Shown here: in pieces, positions 1-12,374 of the stretch
Layout of the letters: each line of letters starts with the position of its first letter
How positions within the stretch are numbered: the stretch's first letter is position 1
Made by a program: the position numbers and the translations under genes
Notes under the pieces: model-generated
The model's database searches: none
What the model was told of the DNA's origin: nothing
What the model saw: the letters and a program-made list of their open reading frames with translations, nothing else
Assembly (NCBI GenBank): GCA_026826555.1
Contig: JAKSZT010000089.1
Location: 199,209-263,208, forward strand
Direction: 5' to 3'
Length of the DNA: 64,000 nt
Source: Tolypeutes matacus
Taxonomy: Eukaryota; Chordata; Mammalia; Cingulata; Chlamyphoridae

Positions 1-417
1 CATAAACTGTGCTTCATGGTTAAGAGCCAACCTCAAAGTCTAGGGAGAGCCAGTCTATGCTACAGTACCCTCACTGCTAACAAGCTTGAGGGGTTCTCAA
101 GACATTCAACAGATGGAGTCACAGAATTCACTGAAAACTTATACCCATAGTTTATTGCAGGGAAAGGATACAGATTAAAATCAGCCAAGAAAAGAAATGC
201 ATAGGGCAGAGTCCGGGTAAAGTACCAAACGTGGTGCTTCCATTGTCCTCTCCCCCATGCAGTCGGCGCGGCATTACTTGACCGGGTCAGTGTGTTGTAA
301 TACGTGGAGTATTGTCAACCTGGGAAGCTCATTGAACGTTTTCACTGGGGCTCCATCACGTAGGCGTGATTGATCATCCATGCGGTGATCTCAATCTTTA
401 GATCAACTGATACCACG
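1..417. repeat. Probable ancient LTR-type repeat
   Basis: No gene is visible. The text resembles, from memory, old mammalian ERVL-type LTRs (a segment around tttattgcagggaaaggata followed by a tail that mentions aagctcattgaacg). It stops where a different LTR begins near 418. Class and orientation are uncertain. Confidence 0.3.
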
Positions 418-1090
418 GGTCTTAGTTTGCCAAAGGGCTTCCGATGCAAGGTACCAAAAATGTGCTGGTTTTTATAAAGGGGATTTATTTGGGGTAAAAG
501 CTTACAGCTCCAAGGCCGTGAAATGTCCAAATCAAGGCACCATCAGATGCTTTCTCAACCAAAGTCAGCTCCCACATATTGAAGCAAGGTGGTGGGCAGG
601 CTCTGCCTAGGTCTCTGCCTTCCCCTCCAGGCTCACTGTCTCTCAGAGCCCAGTTCCCAGAGCTCAGCTGTGAGCAACCAGGCAAAGAGTTTGTCTCTTT
701 CCAAACTCCTGTCTCTCCACTTTTTTCCCAAGTTCAGCTGTGAGCTATCAGGCATATGGCAAGGCTGGTCTCCTGAGCCTTGAGCTGCTCCATGTGCCCA
801 GCCCCTCAGGGTCCTCTTTCCTTGCCTCTGTGCTCTGCTGGTCCTAGACTCCAGACGTTCTGACTCTCTCAGACTTCCGGGCTTCTCTGTTTTCCTGCAG
901 TCCTCTCACATGGCAGGATCCTTTTCCTCTGTCTCCATTTATATCAGACCCAGCAAGAGGGCAGAGACCCAAGCTGGCTCATGCCTCACTGACATAGTCC
1001 AGTCAAAAGGCTCCACAACCACAGAAATGGATTAATTAAAACATAATCTTTTTCTTTTGGGGATTTGTCAAACAACTTCAAACTGTCACA
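418..1090 (-). mobile_element. MaLR-like LTR, antisense
   Basis: Read on the minus strand it starts TGTGACAGTTTGAAG at 1090 and near its end carries CCAAATAAATCCCCTTTATA, the same 3' part as the better-preserved LTRs at 27894 and 58132. The left edge has lost the terminal CA and no target-site duplication is clear, so it is an old copy. Short open frames inside it are chance. Confidence 0.55.
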
Positions 1091-2105
1091 TCATGTTACC
1101 CCATAGTCCCCTCTGTACATCACATTGCTTTTCCTGGTATGACTAGCCCTAATTTTTGCAATTTTTAAAATAACTTGACATTCCTACAGGAAACTTGTAA
1201 GATTAGTACAAAGAGCATCCACATCCCATCATTCAGATTCCCTAGTTGTTAAAAATTACAATTACTATATTAGCTTTAGCATTTTCTTTCTCCTTCCCTC
1301 TCTATAGATAGAGATATTTAGTTTTCCCTGAACTATTTGAGAGTAAATTGTAGACCTGATGCCCTTTTAGCCCTAAATACAATAGTATATGCTTTCTAAA
1401 AACAAGGACATTCTTTTATATAACGACAGTATAATTATAAAACAGAAAATTATCACTGATAACAAACTAATCTGAAAACATTAATGTTTTGCCAATTGTA
1501 ACTAGTAATGCCATGTAGCTTTTTTTTTTTTTTTTAATTTTAGTACAGGATCCAATCTAAGATTACACATATTTAGTTGCCATATAGCTTTGGTTTCCTT
1601 CACTCTAAAGTAGTTCTTTGGTCTTTGTCTTTCATAACATTGACATTTTTGAAGAGTACAGACCAGTTATTTTGTAGAATGCCCCTCAACCTGGATTTGT
1701 CCAATATTCCCTGATAGATTGTCTGTGTAATTTTGGCAGGAACTACGGTGTACTTCGTGTGTCATATCAGGGGCTCGGTGATCCTGTTTTGACCCTTTCT
1801 GGGGATGTTCAACTTTATTACTTTGTTTAGATAATGACTGCCAGGTTTTTCCACTATAAAGTTGCTATTTCTCTTTTTTAATTATTAAGTATTTTCTGGA
1901 GAGATACTTTGAATCTATGTAGATTACTTGTTTCTCATCAAATTTTTACCCACTGTTTTAGCTCCATCCTCTTTCTGCATCTATCTGTTGATATTTCACC
2001 AAAAGGAAGAGCTTTTCCTTTCTCCCCATTTGTTTGTTCATATATTTATATAACCGACTCATCAATGGGTTATAATGTATTACTATAATTTATTTTGATA
2101 CTTAG
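1091..2105. repeat. Ancient L1M-type LINE remnant
   Basis: AT-rich non-coding sequence whose phrases (for example aacttgacattcctacagg, and gaagagtacagaccagttat) resemble old L1M/L1ME remnants found across placental genomes. There is no usable reading frame. Family assignment is from memory. Confidence 0.45.
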
Positions 2106-2275
2106 TGTTTTAGTTTGCCAAAGAGCTGCCAATGCAAAGTATCAGAAAATGGGTTGGCTTTTATAAAGGGGATTTATTTGGGGGTAAAAGCTTACAGTTC
2201 CCAGGCAGTGAAACGTACAAATCCATGCACTATAAAAGATGCTTTCTCACCAAAGTCAGCTGCATCTACCCACCG
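2106..2275 (-). mobile_element. 3' part of a MaLR-like LTR, antisense
   Basis: Starts TGTTTTAGTTTGCCAAAG and continues through ttttataaaggggatttatt. This is the reverse complement of the 3' end of the LTR family seen at 27894 and 58132, and a sister of the copy at 418-1090. It fades into GC-rich sequence after about 2275. Confidence 0.5.
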
Positions 2276-2389
2276 CCTGCTCCAGCCAGATGCCAGAGCC
2301 CGTCAGGAACACAGCCCTGGCCTGGCCCTGCGGGCCGACACCCCCGCACCCCTTCCTCTACTCTCACCCCTTCTCTCATTCTTTGCGCT

Positions 2390-2945
2390 CTAGCCCTTAA
2401 CCCACCCACCGGGGCCGTGGGGCTTGGCGCGCAGTCGCCACGCGGCCCAAGGCCCCAGAAGAGGCAGGGCCAGGGCCAGGGCCACTGGGTCGGGTCGGCG
2501 CGAAAAGCGGCCTCGGAGGCGAGGCGGCCCGGGCGGCCCGGGGTCGGGGCTTCTGGGGAGCCACCCTGCGCGGGGTCCTCGCCGCGTTCAGAGCCGCGCG
2601 CTCGCCCGCCCGCGTTCGCACCCCGCGCGGCCTGAAGTCACTATTTGCGTGCTTGTTTCCCGCCAGGATGTGCGCGCCGCGGGGCCTGCTTTGGCCGCTG
2701 CTCTGTTGCCGGGTCGGGAGCGGGACTGGGCAGTGGGGTGTTGACTGGACCAAGGAGGCCCAGGGCCGCGTGCCTGGCAGAGCGAGGGTCTCCCGCCGGG
2801 CACCGGGCGCGCTTCAGCGGCCCGCGGGCGCTCAGGCTCAGCGAAGGGCTCCAGGGCTTCCGCGGGCCACACGGCGGGGCAGACGGCCCCAGTGGACGCC
2901 GGCACGCGTGGGTCGCTGTCCACGGGCGGTCCCATCTGTGAGGCA
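2390..2945. promoter_or_regulatory. CpG-rich island upstream of ZNF250
   Basis: Dense CpG (cgcgcagtcgccacgcggcc and similar) over about 550 bases, flanked by AT-rich repeat. Several overlapping frames stay open on both strands, as expected of GC-rich DNA, and none shows a domain. It could be a promoter of an unseen transcript, an alternative upstream promoter of ZNF250, or simply a GC-rich relic. No exon can be assigned. Confidence 0.4.
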
Positions 2946-4149
2946 GATTCCTAGAAGGGGACTAGCTGGATCAAAAGGGGTGTCCTTTTCCAATTTATTT
3001 CTTTACTTGATTTTTTTCTTTATTTGTGCCTCCCTTTCCCAGGTGGGTCTCTCCTCTGTCTGCTCACTGTTTGCTGGCCTTCTCCAGGAGTCACCTCCCA
3101 CGTGAGGGGCGTGCCCAAAGGCCTGAGCCACACCGGCTCCCCAGTCCTTTTCCAATTTAGAGACATACTGCTGGATGGTGTCCCTACAAGTTGTTCAGGT
3201 TTGCAAGCCATCTGGGGGGTGTTTGAAATTGTCCGTTGCCCCAACGCTGAATAAGCAGAACTTGTTATTTTATTAATATGATTCATCCCTCCATACATTC
3301 ATTCAACATATGCCCACCTACTATGAGCCAGGCCATCTTCCAGATACTTGGGACATATGAGGGAACAAAATAAACAGATTTCCTATAGTACTTGCTTCCC
3401 AGAGGGGGTGGGGTGCTTAGGACAGATTTGATTTACATTTTCGTCATTACATGTAGTGTTTGCAGAGTCCTTGGTATTTCCTCTCGTGAGTTTGCCTATT
3501 TTTCTTATTAGAAATTTTATATTGTAAGAAAATTTTCCCTTTTGCTGTGAGTTACAAGTTTTTTTCCAAATTTGAGGGTTCCATTTTTCTATCTTGTTAA
3601 TGCTGGGATTTTTTTATGTAATAAAATTTATCCTAATTTGATATATTTATAGGGCATCTCCACTGTGAATTATAATGACAAATGATCAGGCTGACTCAGT
3701 AAAGTGTTTAGTCATTATTGGGACAGTAATTTTCAACTGGGAAGGATATGTGCAAATTGAATAAATCAAAATTTACTTGTGTGTTTGTGTGTATACATCT
3801 ATATAATTTTATTTTGGGGAAGTGACAACATTCCTACTGTTTAAGGGAATGAATAACAGAAAATAACGTTGACCCAAGTTTTTTGGGCCCTGGGAGAATC
3901 TCTGAACCAAGAGCGGAGGAGTGGGGGGTGAGGTGGGCATGTCGGATTGCTTTTTAAGTAGCATGGTTTAAAACACACACACACCAAAAAGTCCGAAACA
4001 CCAAAGGGCGGACGCCGAGACAGTCCCACTGTTCAGGAAACTAAATTACGAGAGACGACCGCCTGCCCAGCGACGAGCCAGAGCCTGGGCCTCTGCCCTG
4101 GCGGCGGTCACCCTAAGAGTGAGCGGGAAAGAGGGCGGTTTCGGGTGAC
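2946..4149. other. Non-coding, old LINE remnants
   Basis: No gene seen. Around 2945-2985 the text (gattcctagaaggggactagc) resembles L1M 3' sequence, and 3430-3800 is AT-rich LINE-like sequence. From about 4020 the sequence becomes GC-rich and leads into the ZNF250 island. Confidence 0.4.
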
Positions 4150-4159
4150 NNNNNNNNNN
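4150..4159. other. Assembly gap (10 N)
   Basis: Ten N bases interrupt the left part of the CpG island. The true missing length is unknown. Translations running across it are not meaningful. Confidence 0.95.
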
Positions 4160-4640
4160 GGGAATGCGCGGCCCGTCCTCCGACCCGCCCACGCCCGGCG
4201 TGAGCGGAGGGCGGGGCCTACTGCGGGACTGGGAGCCGTCGCGCCCCGGGATTGGTGGCCCGAGCGCCAGCGGAAGGGGCGTGGCCCCCAGGGATTGGCG
4301 GCTCGCCTACGGGGCGGGGCGGCCCCTTTGTCTGGGCTGCGGGCGGTCGCCCTTCGCGCGAGAGGCTGCGGCGCGGACGGTGAGTGGGGTCGCGCGCCGG
4401 CGCGGGCGGCGGGCCCTCCCCCGGGGGCTGCCCCGGCCCCGCTGCCCTGCCCGCAGCCGGACCCCGCAGCCGGACCCCCGCCGCGCCCGCAGCGAGCCGT
4501 GGCGGGGCGCGGGTCTCGGCGGTGGTCGGCGGCCCCTCCGCGGAGCGCTCGGCCTCTGCGCGGCCCCCACGGTGAGCGGGAACGGGCTTCCCGGCAGCGC
4601 GTCCCGCCTCGGCGGGCGGGCAGGGGGCGGCGCCTGCGTG
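4160..4640 (+). promoter_or_regulatory. ZNF250: CpG island, probable ZNF250 promoter and exon 1
   Basis: Very CpG-dense. Visible elements are GC boxes (GGGCGGGGCC at 4209-4218, GGGGCGGGGC at 4311-4320) and two inverted CCAAT boxes (ATTGG at 4251-4255 and 4294-4298), with no clear TATA box: a typical housekeeping-style promoter. Two good splice donors follow, ACG|GTGAGT with the exon ending at 4379 and ACG|GTGAGC ending at 4571, so one or two alternative non-coding first exons are plausible. This is the nearest island 5' of the ZNF250 leader exon, about 7 kb away on the same strand. Assignment to ZNF250 is an inference from position and the usual KRAB-ZNF layout; RNA data would settle it. Confidence 0.6.
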
Positions 4641-4759
4641 CCGGGGGGCCGGAAGCCCGCCGTGTGTTTTTTAGCCTTTTGTGGTTCCTTTGGGACTTGC
4701 CGCTTCGCGCTGGTGGTGTTTCCTTGGGGATTTGTAATGGAAGCGCTTCGTGACTGAAG

Positions 4760-5205
4760 GCAATGATCGTTTTCCATTTACGTTCAAGATATTTTCTCAG
4801 TTCGTCATTTGACTCCAGTTATAATGTTTAGGTTTTGGTTGGGTTTTTTAATTTGTTCGTGAGATAGAAGATTTTAAGTTTGGGACGGTCAGATATTTTC
4901 CCTTAAGGCTTTTGGGCTTTGTGCTGTGTCTAAAATGGCCTTTCCCACTCCGAGATTATTTTTTAAATAAACTCTTGTTTTTTTCTGGTACTTTTAAATG
5001 TTTTATCCATTTGGAATTTATTTTACTGTGGGCAAGGTTGGACTCCAGCTTCATTGTTTTTTTTCTTCGAAATCATAGCTATTTCTCATTCTATCTGTTG
5101 AATAAGTCATCTTCCCATTGATTAGAGAAATCTTCTCTGTCCTGTACTAAATTCTTATTCTTTGAAACTATTCTAAAGATTGTAGTGGCTTAGATATGCA
5201 TTAGG
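4760..5205 (-). repeat. Ancient L1M 3' remnant
   Basis: Text such as ccatttggaatttattttac and tctgttgaataagtcatctt matches the antisense of old L1M 3' ends. The remnant seems to continue beyond the SINE at 5206, at 5570-5797 and 5880-6060. No coding potential. Confidence 0.45.
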
Positions 5206-5566
5206 TTTTTTGTTTGTTTGTTTTAAAGATTTATTTATTTACTTTATCCATTTTAAACCCCCCTTTCCCCTTTGCTGTTTTGTGTCCATTCGCTGGGCAA
5301 TTCTCTGTGTCTGTTTCCTGCCATCTCTTCTCCTCCTCCTCCTCCAGTCTTCACCAGGATTCGGTCCTGGAGACCTCCGACGTAGGAGAGAGGTGTCCTG
5401 CCACCTGCGCCACCTTGGCTCCTGGTTTTCGGAGCTTTCGGAGCATCTCGTCTTGTCTCTCCCCTGTTATGTCATCATCTTGCTGCATGGCTCCCCGGGC
5501 CTGGCGGCTCACCGGCACACGGAGCCTGGCAGCCCATGCGCCTTCTATGTATTTTTTTTTAATTTT
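5206..5566 (-). mobile_element. Long (dimer-type) tRNA-derived SINE, antisense
   Basis: A T-rich head (ttttaaagatttatttattt), then an internal second tRNA-like unit (around aggattcggtcctggagacc and gcgccaccttggctcc) and tails similar to the SINE at 58861-59222. This is the same family in reverse orientation. The frames read across it are not genes. Confidence 0.6.
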
Positions 5567-5797
5567 ACATAGGGTTTTGATTTACATTTGACAGATGTGG
5601 GTCTCTGCCCCCAGGCTTTCTCCTTCTGGTATTTTGCTTTAAAAGGCCCTCCCACTCTAAAATAATAATAGAAATTTACCTGCGTTTTTTGTTTTGTTTT
5701 GTTTTGTTTTTAACCTGCGTTTTTATTCAAGTTCTTTTTGTGGTAGATTTTCAAAAACTTAATGCTTAAATTTTTTTATTTTTTATTTTTATTTTTT

Positions 5798-5875
5798 AGG
5801 AGGTAACGGGGATTGAACCCAGGACCTCATACATGGAAAGCAGGTGCTCAACCACTGAGCTACATATGCTCCCCC
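5798..5875 (-). mobile_element. Short tRNA-derived SINE monomer, antisense
   Basis: On the minus strand it reads GGGGAGCATATGTAGCTCAG at the 5' end and ends with a B-box-like GGTTCAATCCC and an A-rich tail. It is the single-unit version of the tRNA SINE found many times in this window, inserted in old L1 sequence. Confidence 0.75.
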
Positions 5876-6059
5876 TATTAAACTTTTAATATATGGTATA
5901 AGATGAGATCTATATATTTTTTTTTCTGCCCTACTTTTTATCTCTTTGTCTTTGCTCTACTTTCTGGGACATTTGTTGAGCTTATATAAAGGTCTAATTT
6001 AATTTTTCCCCAGTTAACTCATGGCCCCAGCACTGCTTACTGAGTCACTTCCCAGCGTA

Positions 6060-8145
6060 AAAGCCTGTCAGGGCTTGTTATATAGACTTGGCTTGGTGGG
6101 TTAAGCCTCCCCCAGTTATCTCCTTTCTCAGGTTCTTCTTGGAGATGTTCCTTGTTTATTCTCCCAGGTGAACGTAAGATTCTCCCTACTTTAAGTAAGA
6201 AGTGTGTCAATGTTGTGGATAAAGTGGGCAGAATTAACTTCACTATGATATCAGTCTTTTCTTTTTGAGACCTGGTTTCTGTGTCGCTCAGATTGTCTTT
6301 TCTTGTCCTTCAGGTTGTATAGTTCTCTTCACGGGGATATCCTGCACATTCTTTTGAGGCTGTTGTGGATTCTATTTCCTGACTAGGTGTTGCTGGTGTC
6401 TAGGAAAGTATCAGCTTGGGGCATATGTTCCTGATGATGTACTTCAGGAAGGTTGCACGTGGCAGTGCTTTGCCTCCACCTGGAGGGCGGAGCTCATAGG
6501 GGCATGAACAGGGCAGGGCTTTCTAGCAGGCAAGCCAGGAGGGAGCCACTGGAGCTTCCCACACCTGGGCTGTGCGCTGTGTGCTCAGAGGACGGTAACT
6601 CTTGCCCATCCCCTCGGGGTTGTCAGTAATTCCCACAAGAGGATAGGCTTCTAAAGGTTAGCTTACAAAGCAAGAAAATAAACTGTAAATTCTAAGCTGC
6701 TTGTGTCATTTCAGTTTCTTTTTAGTTCCTCTCCATGTGTACCTTTCTGCAGACAGCGCCTGTCACGGGCACAAGGACCAGCGAGGCGTGCTAACCCTGG
6801 CAGTGCGCCTCTTGCTGGTTTTCTCTAGAGTGACTTTTGCTGCTGTGAGAATTTATTGATTGTTTTCATTTTGGGTCGTTCCTGGATTTGAAGCGTGACC
6901 CCTTCCTGCTGCAGCCACCATGGCGGCCACGCAGGTCACTGCCCGGCCACAGCCGAGCGAGGTGTGGCTGCCCGGTGGGTGCTGTGTGTGGCTGCCGGTC
7001 TGTGAGGCAGGCGGCCTGGTCTCCACCTCCGTTTTGGACATCGGCGGTTCCCTGCCTGCCCAGCCCCACCTCTGGGAGTGGGCATCTGTACAGGGCTTGT
7101 TAGGGCTCCATATTTGTTTTCAAGGAAGTGCCCTTGCCATTCCCTCTTTGTGATCTGGACACTGAAGATCTGCATTCTTACCACAGAGCAAAGTCTGGAG
7201 TTCAGCATCAGTGCGGGAGGGGGGTCTTGTTTAAAAGCTGGCTTCGGGCCGCCCCCGGTGGCTTTGCTTTCCTGCCTTTCTTCATGATTTAGGTTTGAGG
7301 TCTATGTGTTCTGCATGTTACTTTGCGTCACAGACTTGTTCCAGGAGACCCAGACCTTATGACCAAAGGTCAAGTACAGAAAAATTACTAACGAGTGCCG
7401 CTTTTGAAGTTTGTTCACATTTAGCAAATTATAGCCATACTTTGTGATGTTTTTTCACTTAGCACTATATGAGGGTTCCTCCTAGGTGGAGATCTATGCT
7501 GTGTTCTGTTTTCACTGGAGGTAGGAGTCCGATACAGAAGGGCCATTTGGTTGTGATGCACCCCCTCCCCGCCTATTGCCCATGTTGGCAGCCTAGTGTT
7601 GTCCTTTGCATTTTCCCTGCATTTTAATGGCATCAAATCAGATAATAACACCTGGTCCTGCGGCGCCTGGCTGTGTGCAGGCAGCTCTCTGCACTCCTGT
7701 CACCTACCTGGTAGTCCCCAGGGAGCCCTCAGAGGTGGTCAGGGCAGGGCCTGGGCCCCGTGGCCTGGGGCGAGCCTCCCTGGGGCACATGTGGCATCTG
7801 CCCTTTCACTCAGCCATCTGGGCTGCCCGGCACAGCGCTAACCATGCTCTGGAAGCCCCGTGGTGGGCGTTGGCTTTGTTTCCAGCTTTGTCCTCGTCTG
7901 CACCCACCCCCAGGAGGGTGCAGCTCCAAGGGTGCATCCGAAAAACCACAGACAGGAAAATCCGCGTCCTCCGCCCGCGGTGGATGCTGTCACTCTGGCT
8001 GCTGCCCTCCAGGGTGTAGAGTGTGACCTCGTTGCTCCTCCGGTGTCACTCGTGTGTTCAGCTTCTGCTGTTCTGCCCGGCCCGGTGCAGGAGCCAGGCA
8101 TTCGGGCTTGTTTGCAGTGACAGGGCACAGAGGACACACCCGTAG
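6060..8145. other. ZNF250 intron 1, no gene seen
   Basis: Mixed unique sequence with moderate GC. An ATG in a perfect Kozak context (gccaccatggcggcc) at 6920 opens only a 77-codon frame without recognisable features. Nothing else can be supported. Confidence 0.5.
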
Positions 8146-9138
8146 GTGGTGGTCAGGGCTGTGGGGTGGGGGGCAGCTGTTCCCAAGAGGGTCAGGAAGG
8201 GTGGTTCTCGTAGGAGCTGGGCGCTGGGAGGACTTCTGAGCAGAGGAGGGCTGACTGTGGGTGGAAGCAGGGACCGTTCTGGGCAGGGGCTCCCACACCC
8301 ACTGGGACAGCGCTGGGGTTGGGGGCACATGTTCAGGTCCTGGGCGCACTTGAAGGTATGTGGTGGGAGGGAGAGCACGGGGGCCTGTGCTCATACCACA
8401 GGTGAGCTGGGCTGCTATGAGTCAGTCAGGTGCTACCAGACACGTCTGCACAGAGGTGGTGAGTGGGAGGCCCAGGCCTGGGCTCCCAGCTCTGCAGCAC
8501 CCAGAGGAGGCCTTGGGCTCAGCTCAGCATTCAGACTGTCCCCACCACGCCTGGCTCCAGGGTTGCCGAGGAGGATGTGGACCAGGGCACAGCTGGGTGA
8601 TGGGCGGCGTCCTTGCAGGCAGGTGCTTTGGGGCCCAGCCCATGTGCAGTTGGGGTTACTTTTGCCACAAGTAGTGTTGCCTCATGGCATGAATGACCAT
8701 CCACTTCTACCAGGTTTTCAGGGACCAGAGATGGACAGTCACCAGAGGTTAGAGTCTCTTGCCGGTGAGTTCAGAGGGAGTAGCCCAGACACCATGGACG
8801 GAGGGGAGAAGAGGGGGAGGCACGCTGGGAAGGCCCTGCAGCAGCTGGACAAGCTGCTCACGAGCAGCGTCTGGGAGACCTGGCGGGGGTCACCAACCGT
8901 GTCCTTGCTGCTGCCAGTAGGCAGGGACTCAGGACTCACTGCTGGGTCCGGCCATGTGGCGAACATGGGAGCCCTGAAGGGAGGTGAGGAAAGGCCGGAG
9001 AGGCAGGTCTTTGTGCTGTGGGCAGCCCCGTGGGAGGAGAGCTTGTGGAGGGGAGGCAGCTGGTCCTCGAGAAGGTGGCTGGGGGCCGCCGGCTGCACAG
9101 TGCCTGTCAGCTGGGGGACTGCTACCGTTCACACCTAA
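8146..9138 (+). other. Unexplained 330-codon open frame in intron 1
   Basis: A frame stays open from just after a TAG at 8143-8145 to 9138. The first true ATG in it is near 8329, leaving about 269 codons. The translation is rich in G, R, W, L and S and I see no domain, signal peptide or membrane segment. An AATAAA at 9208-9213 lies about 70 bases after the stop. The region is GC-rich, which makes long open frames commoner, and it sits inside ZNF250 intron 1 on the same strand. It may be a chance frame, part of an alternative transcript, or an unannotated gene. Confidence 0.2.
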
Positions 9139-9207
9139 TCTTTACTTCACCTGAAATGTGGCATTGCCTATCCCATCTGGGCAGCTGCCCCTGCCAACAC
9201 ATGCCTA

Positions 9208-9213
9208 AATAAA
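9208..9213 (+). terminator. AATAAA polyadenylation signal candidate
   Basis: Canonical hexamer 70 bases downstream of the 330-codon open frame, followed by TG-rich text (tgtcggtgtcctgctg). It could equally be chance; no transcript evidence. Confidence 0.2.
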
Positions 9214-9239
9214 CTGTCGGTGTCCTGCTGAGTAGAAAT

Positions 9240-10395
9240 GGACCCCTTTTGTGGTCTTCTAACTCTCCATTCCACGCCGCTCTGAGGCCTGGGGCAGAGC
9301 TGGTGCTGACACCTGGTGAGGCGGGTCCCACCCCTAGTTCTTCCAGGTCCCTGTCACTGTCTTCACATGAACCTTGATTGCTGTTAGAAGACTGCTGTTG
9401 GAATTCTAATTGGAATTTCATTGCCCTTAAACACACACAAATGCACATTCGCAAATTTGGAGGGAATTGGGATTTTGGGAGAACTGCAGGGACAAGAGGA
9501 AGTTGAGAGTCATTCTCTCCACCCCCAAGTCCAGTACCTCAGAGGTAGCTGTTGGTAGAAGTTTATTGTGTATCTTTCTGAAAATTGTGCAAATGTAAGC
9601 ATGTACCTGATGTTTTATAAGTCAAATAAGGAAGGCTGCGGTATCCGCCGACTTCCTGCCCAGGCCCCTCCTTCTGGGGCAACCGTGGCACCGCCATCAC
9701 AAGTGCCTGTTTAGATGATAAACTCTGGTTGTGAAGCCGTGGCTCCCTTCCGAGCCAAGGGGAGAAGGCTGACTGTGTCCTTGGAACACACTGAGACACC
9801 TCCTGTGTGCGCCTGCTTGGTTTTATGTCCAGTGCAGACCCCTCCCTTTTCCCCAGCGTGGCTGTGTAGCAGATGCTTTGACCTAACTTGTCTGAAACCA
9901 AACTCTGGATGCTCCCCAGAACCTGCCCACCACAGCTCCCCCTTCCCCTTTCCAGAAGTCCTTCCAGTGGCTTCGGCCAAATCCCTGGGTCACCCTTGAC
10001 TCCTTGTTTGTCTCACCACATCCAGTCCGTCCGCAAACCCTGTGACACCACCTCAGAGTTCATCCAGAATCCGACTCCCGCTCACACCTCTGCTGCCAGC
10101 TCCGTGGCTGGACCTCCTCCTCCTGCACTTTTGCGGGGCCGCTTGGTGGTGCAGCTGCTGCCTAGAGCTCAACAGCGGTTGCCAGGTTTCAAGCGGGACC
10201 TGCTCAGCCAGCCACCGTTACCTTGCATCCTCCGTGAATTTTACATCGTGAGCTTTTGTTTCGGATGTAGACTTTCCGTTGAAGTTTAATGTGTCTGCAT
10301 CGTCTGGAAGGAAACCCCTCTGCCCCATACCAGCTCCCAGGTCAGGGGACAGGCGTCTGCAGCTCCCAGGAACCCCTCAGAGGTAAGCCCTCTCA
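9240..10395. other. ZNF250 intron 1, no gene seen
   Basis: Unique-looking sequence of moderate GC. Several 60-130-codon frames overlap on both strands without domain signs. Nothing further can be supported. Confidence 0.5.
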
Positions 10396-10399
10396 GACT

Positions 10400-10700
10400 T
10401 TATCTCCATGGTTAGCAGTGCCTCTTCTCAAACTTTGTATAAATGGAGCCACACAATTACCCACTCTGTGTGGGGGTCCTCTTGCATGGTGTTATTTTGT
10501 GAGATTTGTCCATATTTTTGTACTTAGCGACGTGCATTGTATAATTTTATCTTGGAGGTTTGTCACATTTACCTTATTTATTTTTTATTATTTTATTTCT
10601 TTTTTTTTTTTTAAGCAAATCAATTTTATTGATACATATTAATAAAGCATAAAATCCATCCAAAAGCATTTCATTTTAAGTTCTGGGTGCAGGAACTAGT
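10400..10700 (-). repeat. Old L1 3' end, antisense
   Basis: The stretch aatcaattttattgatacat with its A/T-rich flank matches the same motif at 25511 in the 3' region of the large antisense L1. The preceding part (tataaatggagccacacaat) is also L1M 3' style. Confidence 0.5.
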
Positions 10701-11485
10701 CATGCTCCAAACTCTGTTAACTTGTTAGGCTGATGTAAAACGGATGTGCTTCTTCCATGAAATGGCACCTTTAAGTTAAAATCAGGCTGTGTGTCACTCA
10801 CATGTACAGCCCTGGTCAGGCAGCGTGAGCTTTGTGGGGGGCAGGACCCCAGGTGGCAGTGAGCGAGGTGGATGTGGAGCTCGGCTGCGGCTCTGTCTCT
10901 GGGCTCTCGCAGTTTGTCACGCACTGTGATTGTCCTCATTGCTGGGACCAGTGACTTGGAATTGGAACCCATGCCCACAGAGAAGCCACGACGCGCAGAC
11001 TCATCCACCCACAGGGTCTGCTTAGGGGATACAGGTGCGCTCGCCTTCACACTTTCCCCCATGCCATTCTTGGCCCCAGATTGAGAGCCCATGCCTTAGG
11101 GGAGCACCAGGCTGCCGGACGACTCCAGACATGCCTGAGGCATGAACATGTCCCTTGTAGGGCCAGCGAGACTGGGGCAGGAGTGGAGGCCAGCGCCAGC
11201 CAGTTCCAGCCCTGGCAAGCCGGATACTATGAATCTGGCCAGGGAGGGGACTGGTGCACGGGCAGAGCTGTGGGGCCAGAGGTGAGCCTTGGCAGACAGC
11301 CTGAGCCTCTGCAGCTCCCACCCAGAAGTGGAGAGCAGGGCCTTGGGGTCCTGGGGCCCTCAGAATTCAGTTGGTGCTTGTCATCCATGCCTGGACACAG
11401 CTCCTGAGGCCTTGGGCTCAGAGAACATGGGGATAAGGCCCCCCTTGATGTGCCCCTCGCTGACGGCTTGTCTGAGGGGAAGTAG

Positions 11486-11980
<495 letters not shown>

Positions 11981-12260
11981 TGAACCCGGCTCACGTGTGG
12001 TGGGGGTAGCGGGCCAGGCCTGCGGGGACAGGGCCTCCCAGGGGGCCAGCAGTTGTGCTCAGGTCCAAAAGACCCCTGGGCTCCCTGGCATTTGCACCTA
12101 TCAGGCATAAGTGATGGTTCACCCATTGGCCTCCCCACAGGTGCTCAGGCCCAGTGTGGGATTTGGCCTTGTCCACCTTTATATCCCTGCATGCAGGGGA
12201 TGGGGGGAAGTTGGGGGACTCAGTCGAAAGGAATCCTTAGCCCCCACCTCCACTGAGCAG

Positions 12261-12374
12261 GACTTCCAGGATCCAAACCCGATGTGATCTCCCAGCTGGA
12301 GCGAGGGGAAGAGCCATGGGTCCTGAATGCACAGGAAGCTGGTGAAAGCAAGCACCTGAGGAATGGCCACTCAG
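12261..12374 (+). CDS. ZNF250: ZNF250 KRAB-B box exon
   Basis: Acceptor cactgagcag at 12260, donor TCAG|GTGAGT after 12374, 114 bases, entering and leaving in phase 1. It encodes GLPGSKPDVISQLERGEEPW followed by VLNAQEAGESKHLRNGHS. This is a standard KRAB-B box, which strengthens corepressor binding, plus a short linker. The phase-1 exit fits the finger exon at 41708 directly, giving one open frame of 534 codons over the four coding exons. Confidence 0.88.

Noticed and set aside
6920..7153. ATG in perfect Kozak context opening a 77-codon frame
   Set aside because: No domain or splice context; it could be a chance match.
10700..11092. 130-codon minus frame that could be a retrocopy with an AATAAA
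   Set aside because: The A-rich end belongs to an L1 3' fragment (same words as 25511), so the polyadenylation signal is not evidence of a gene.
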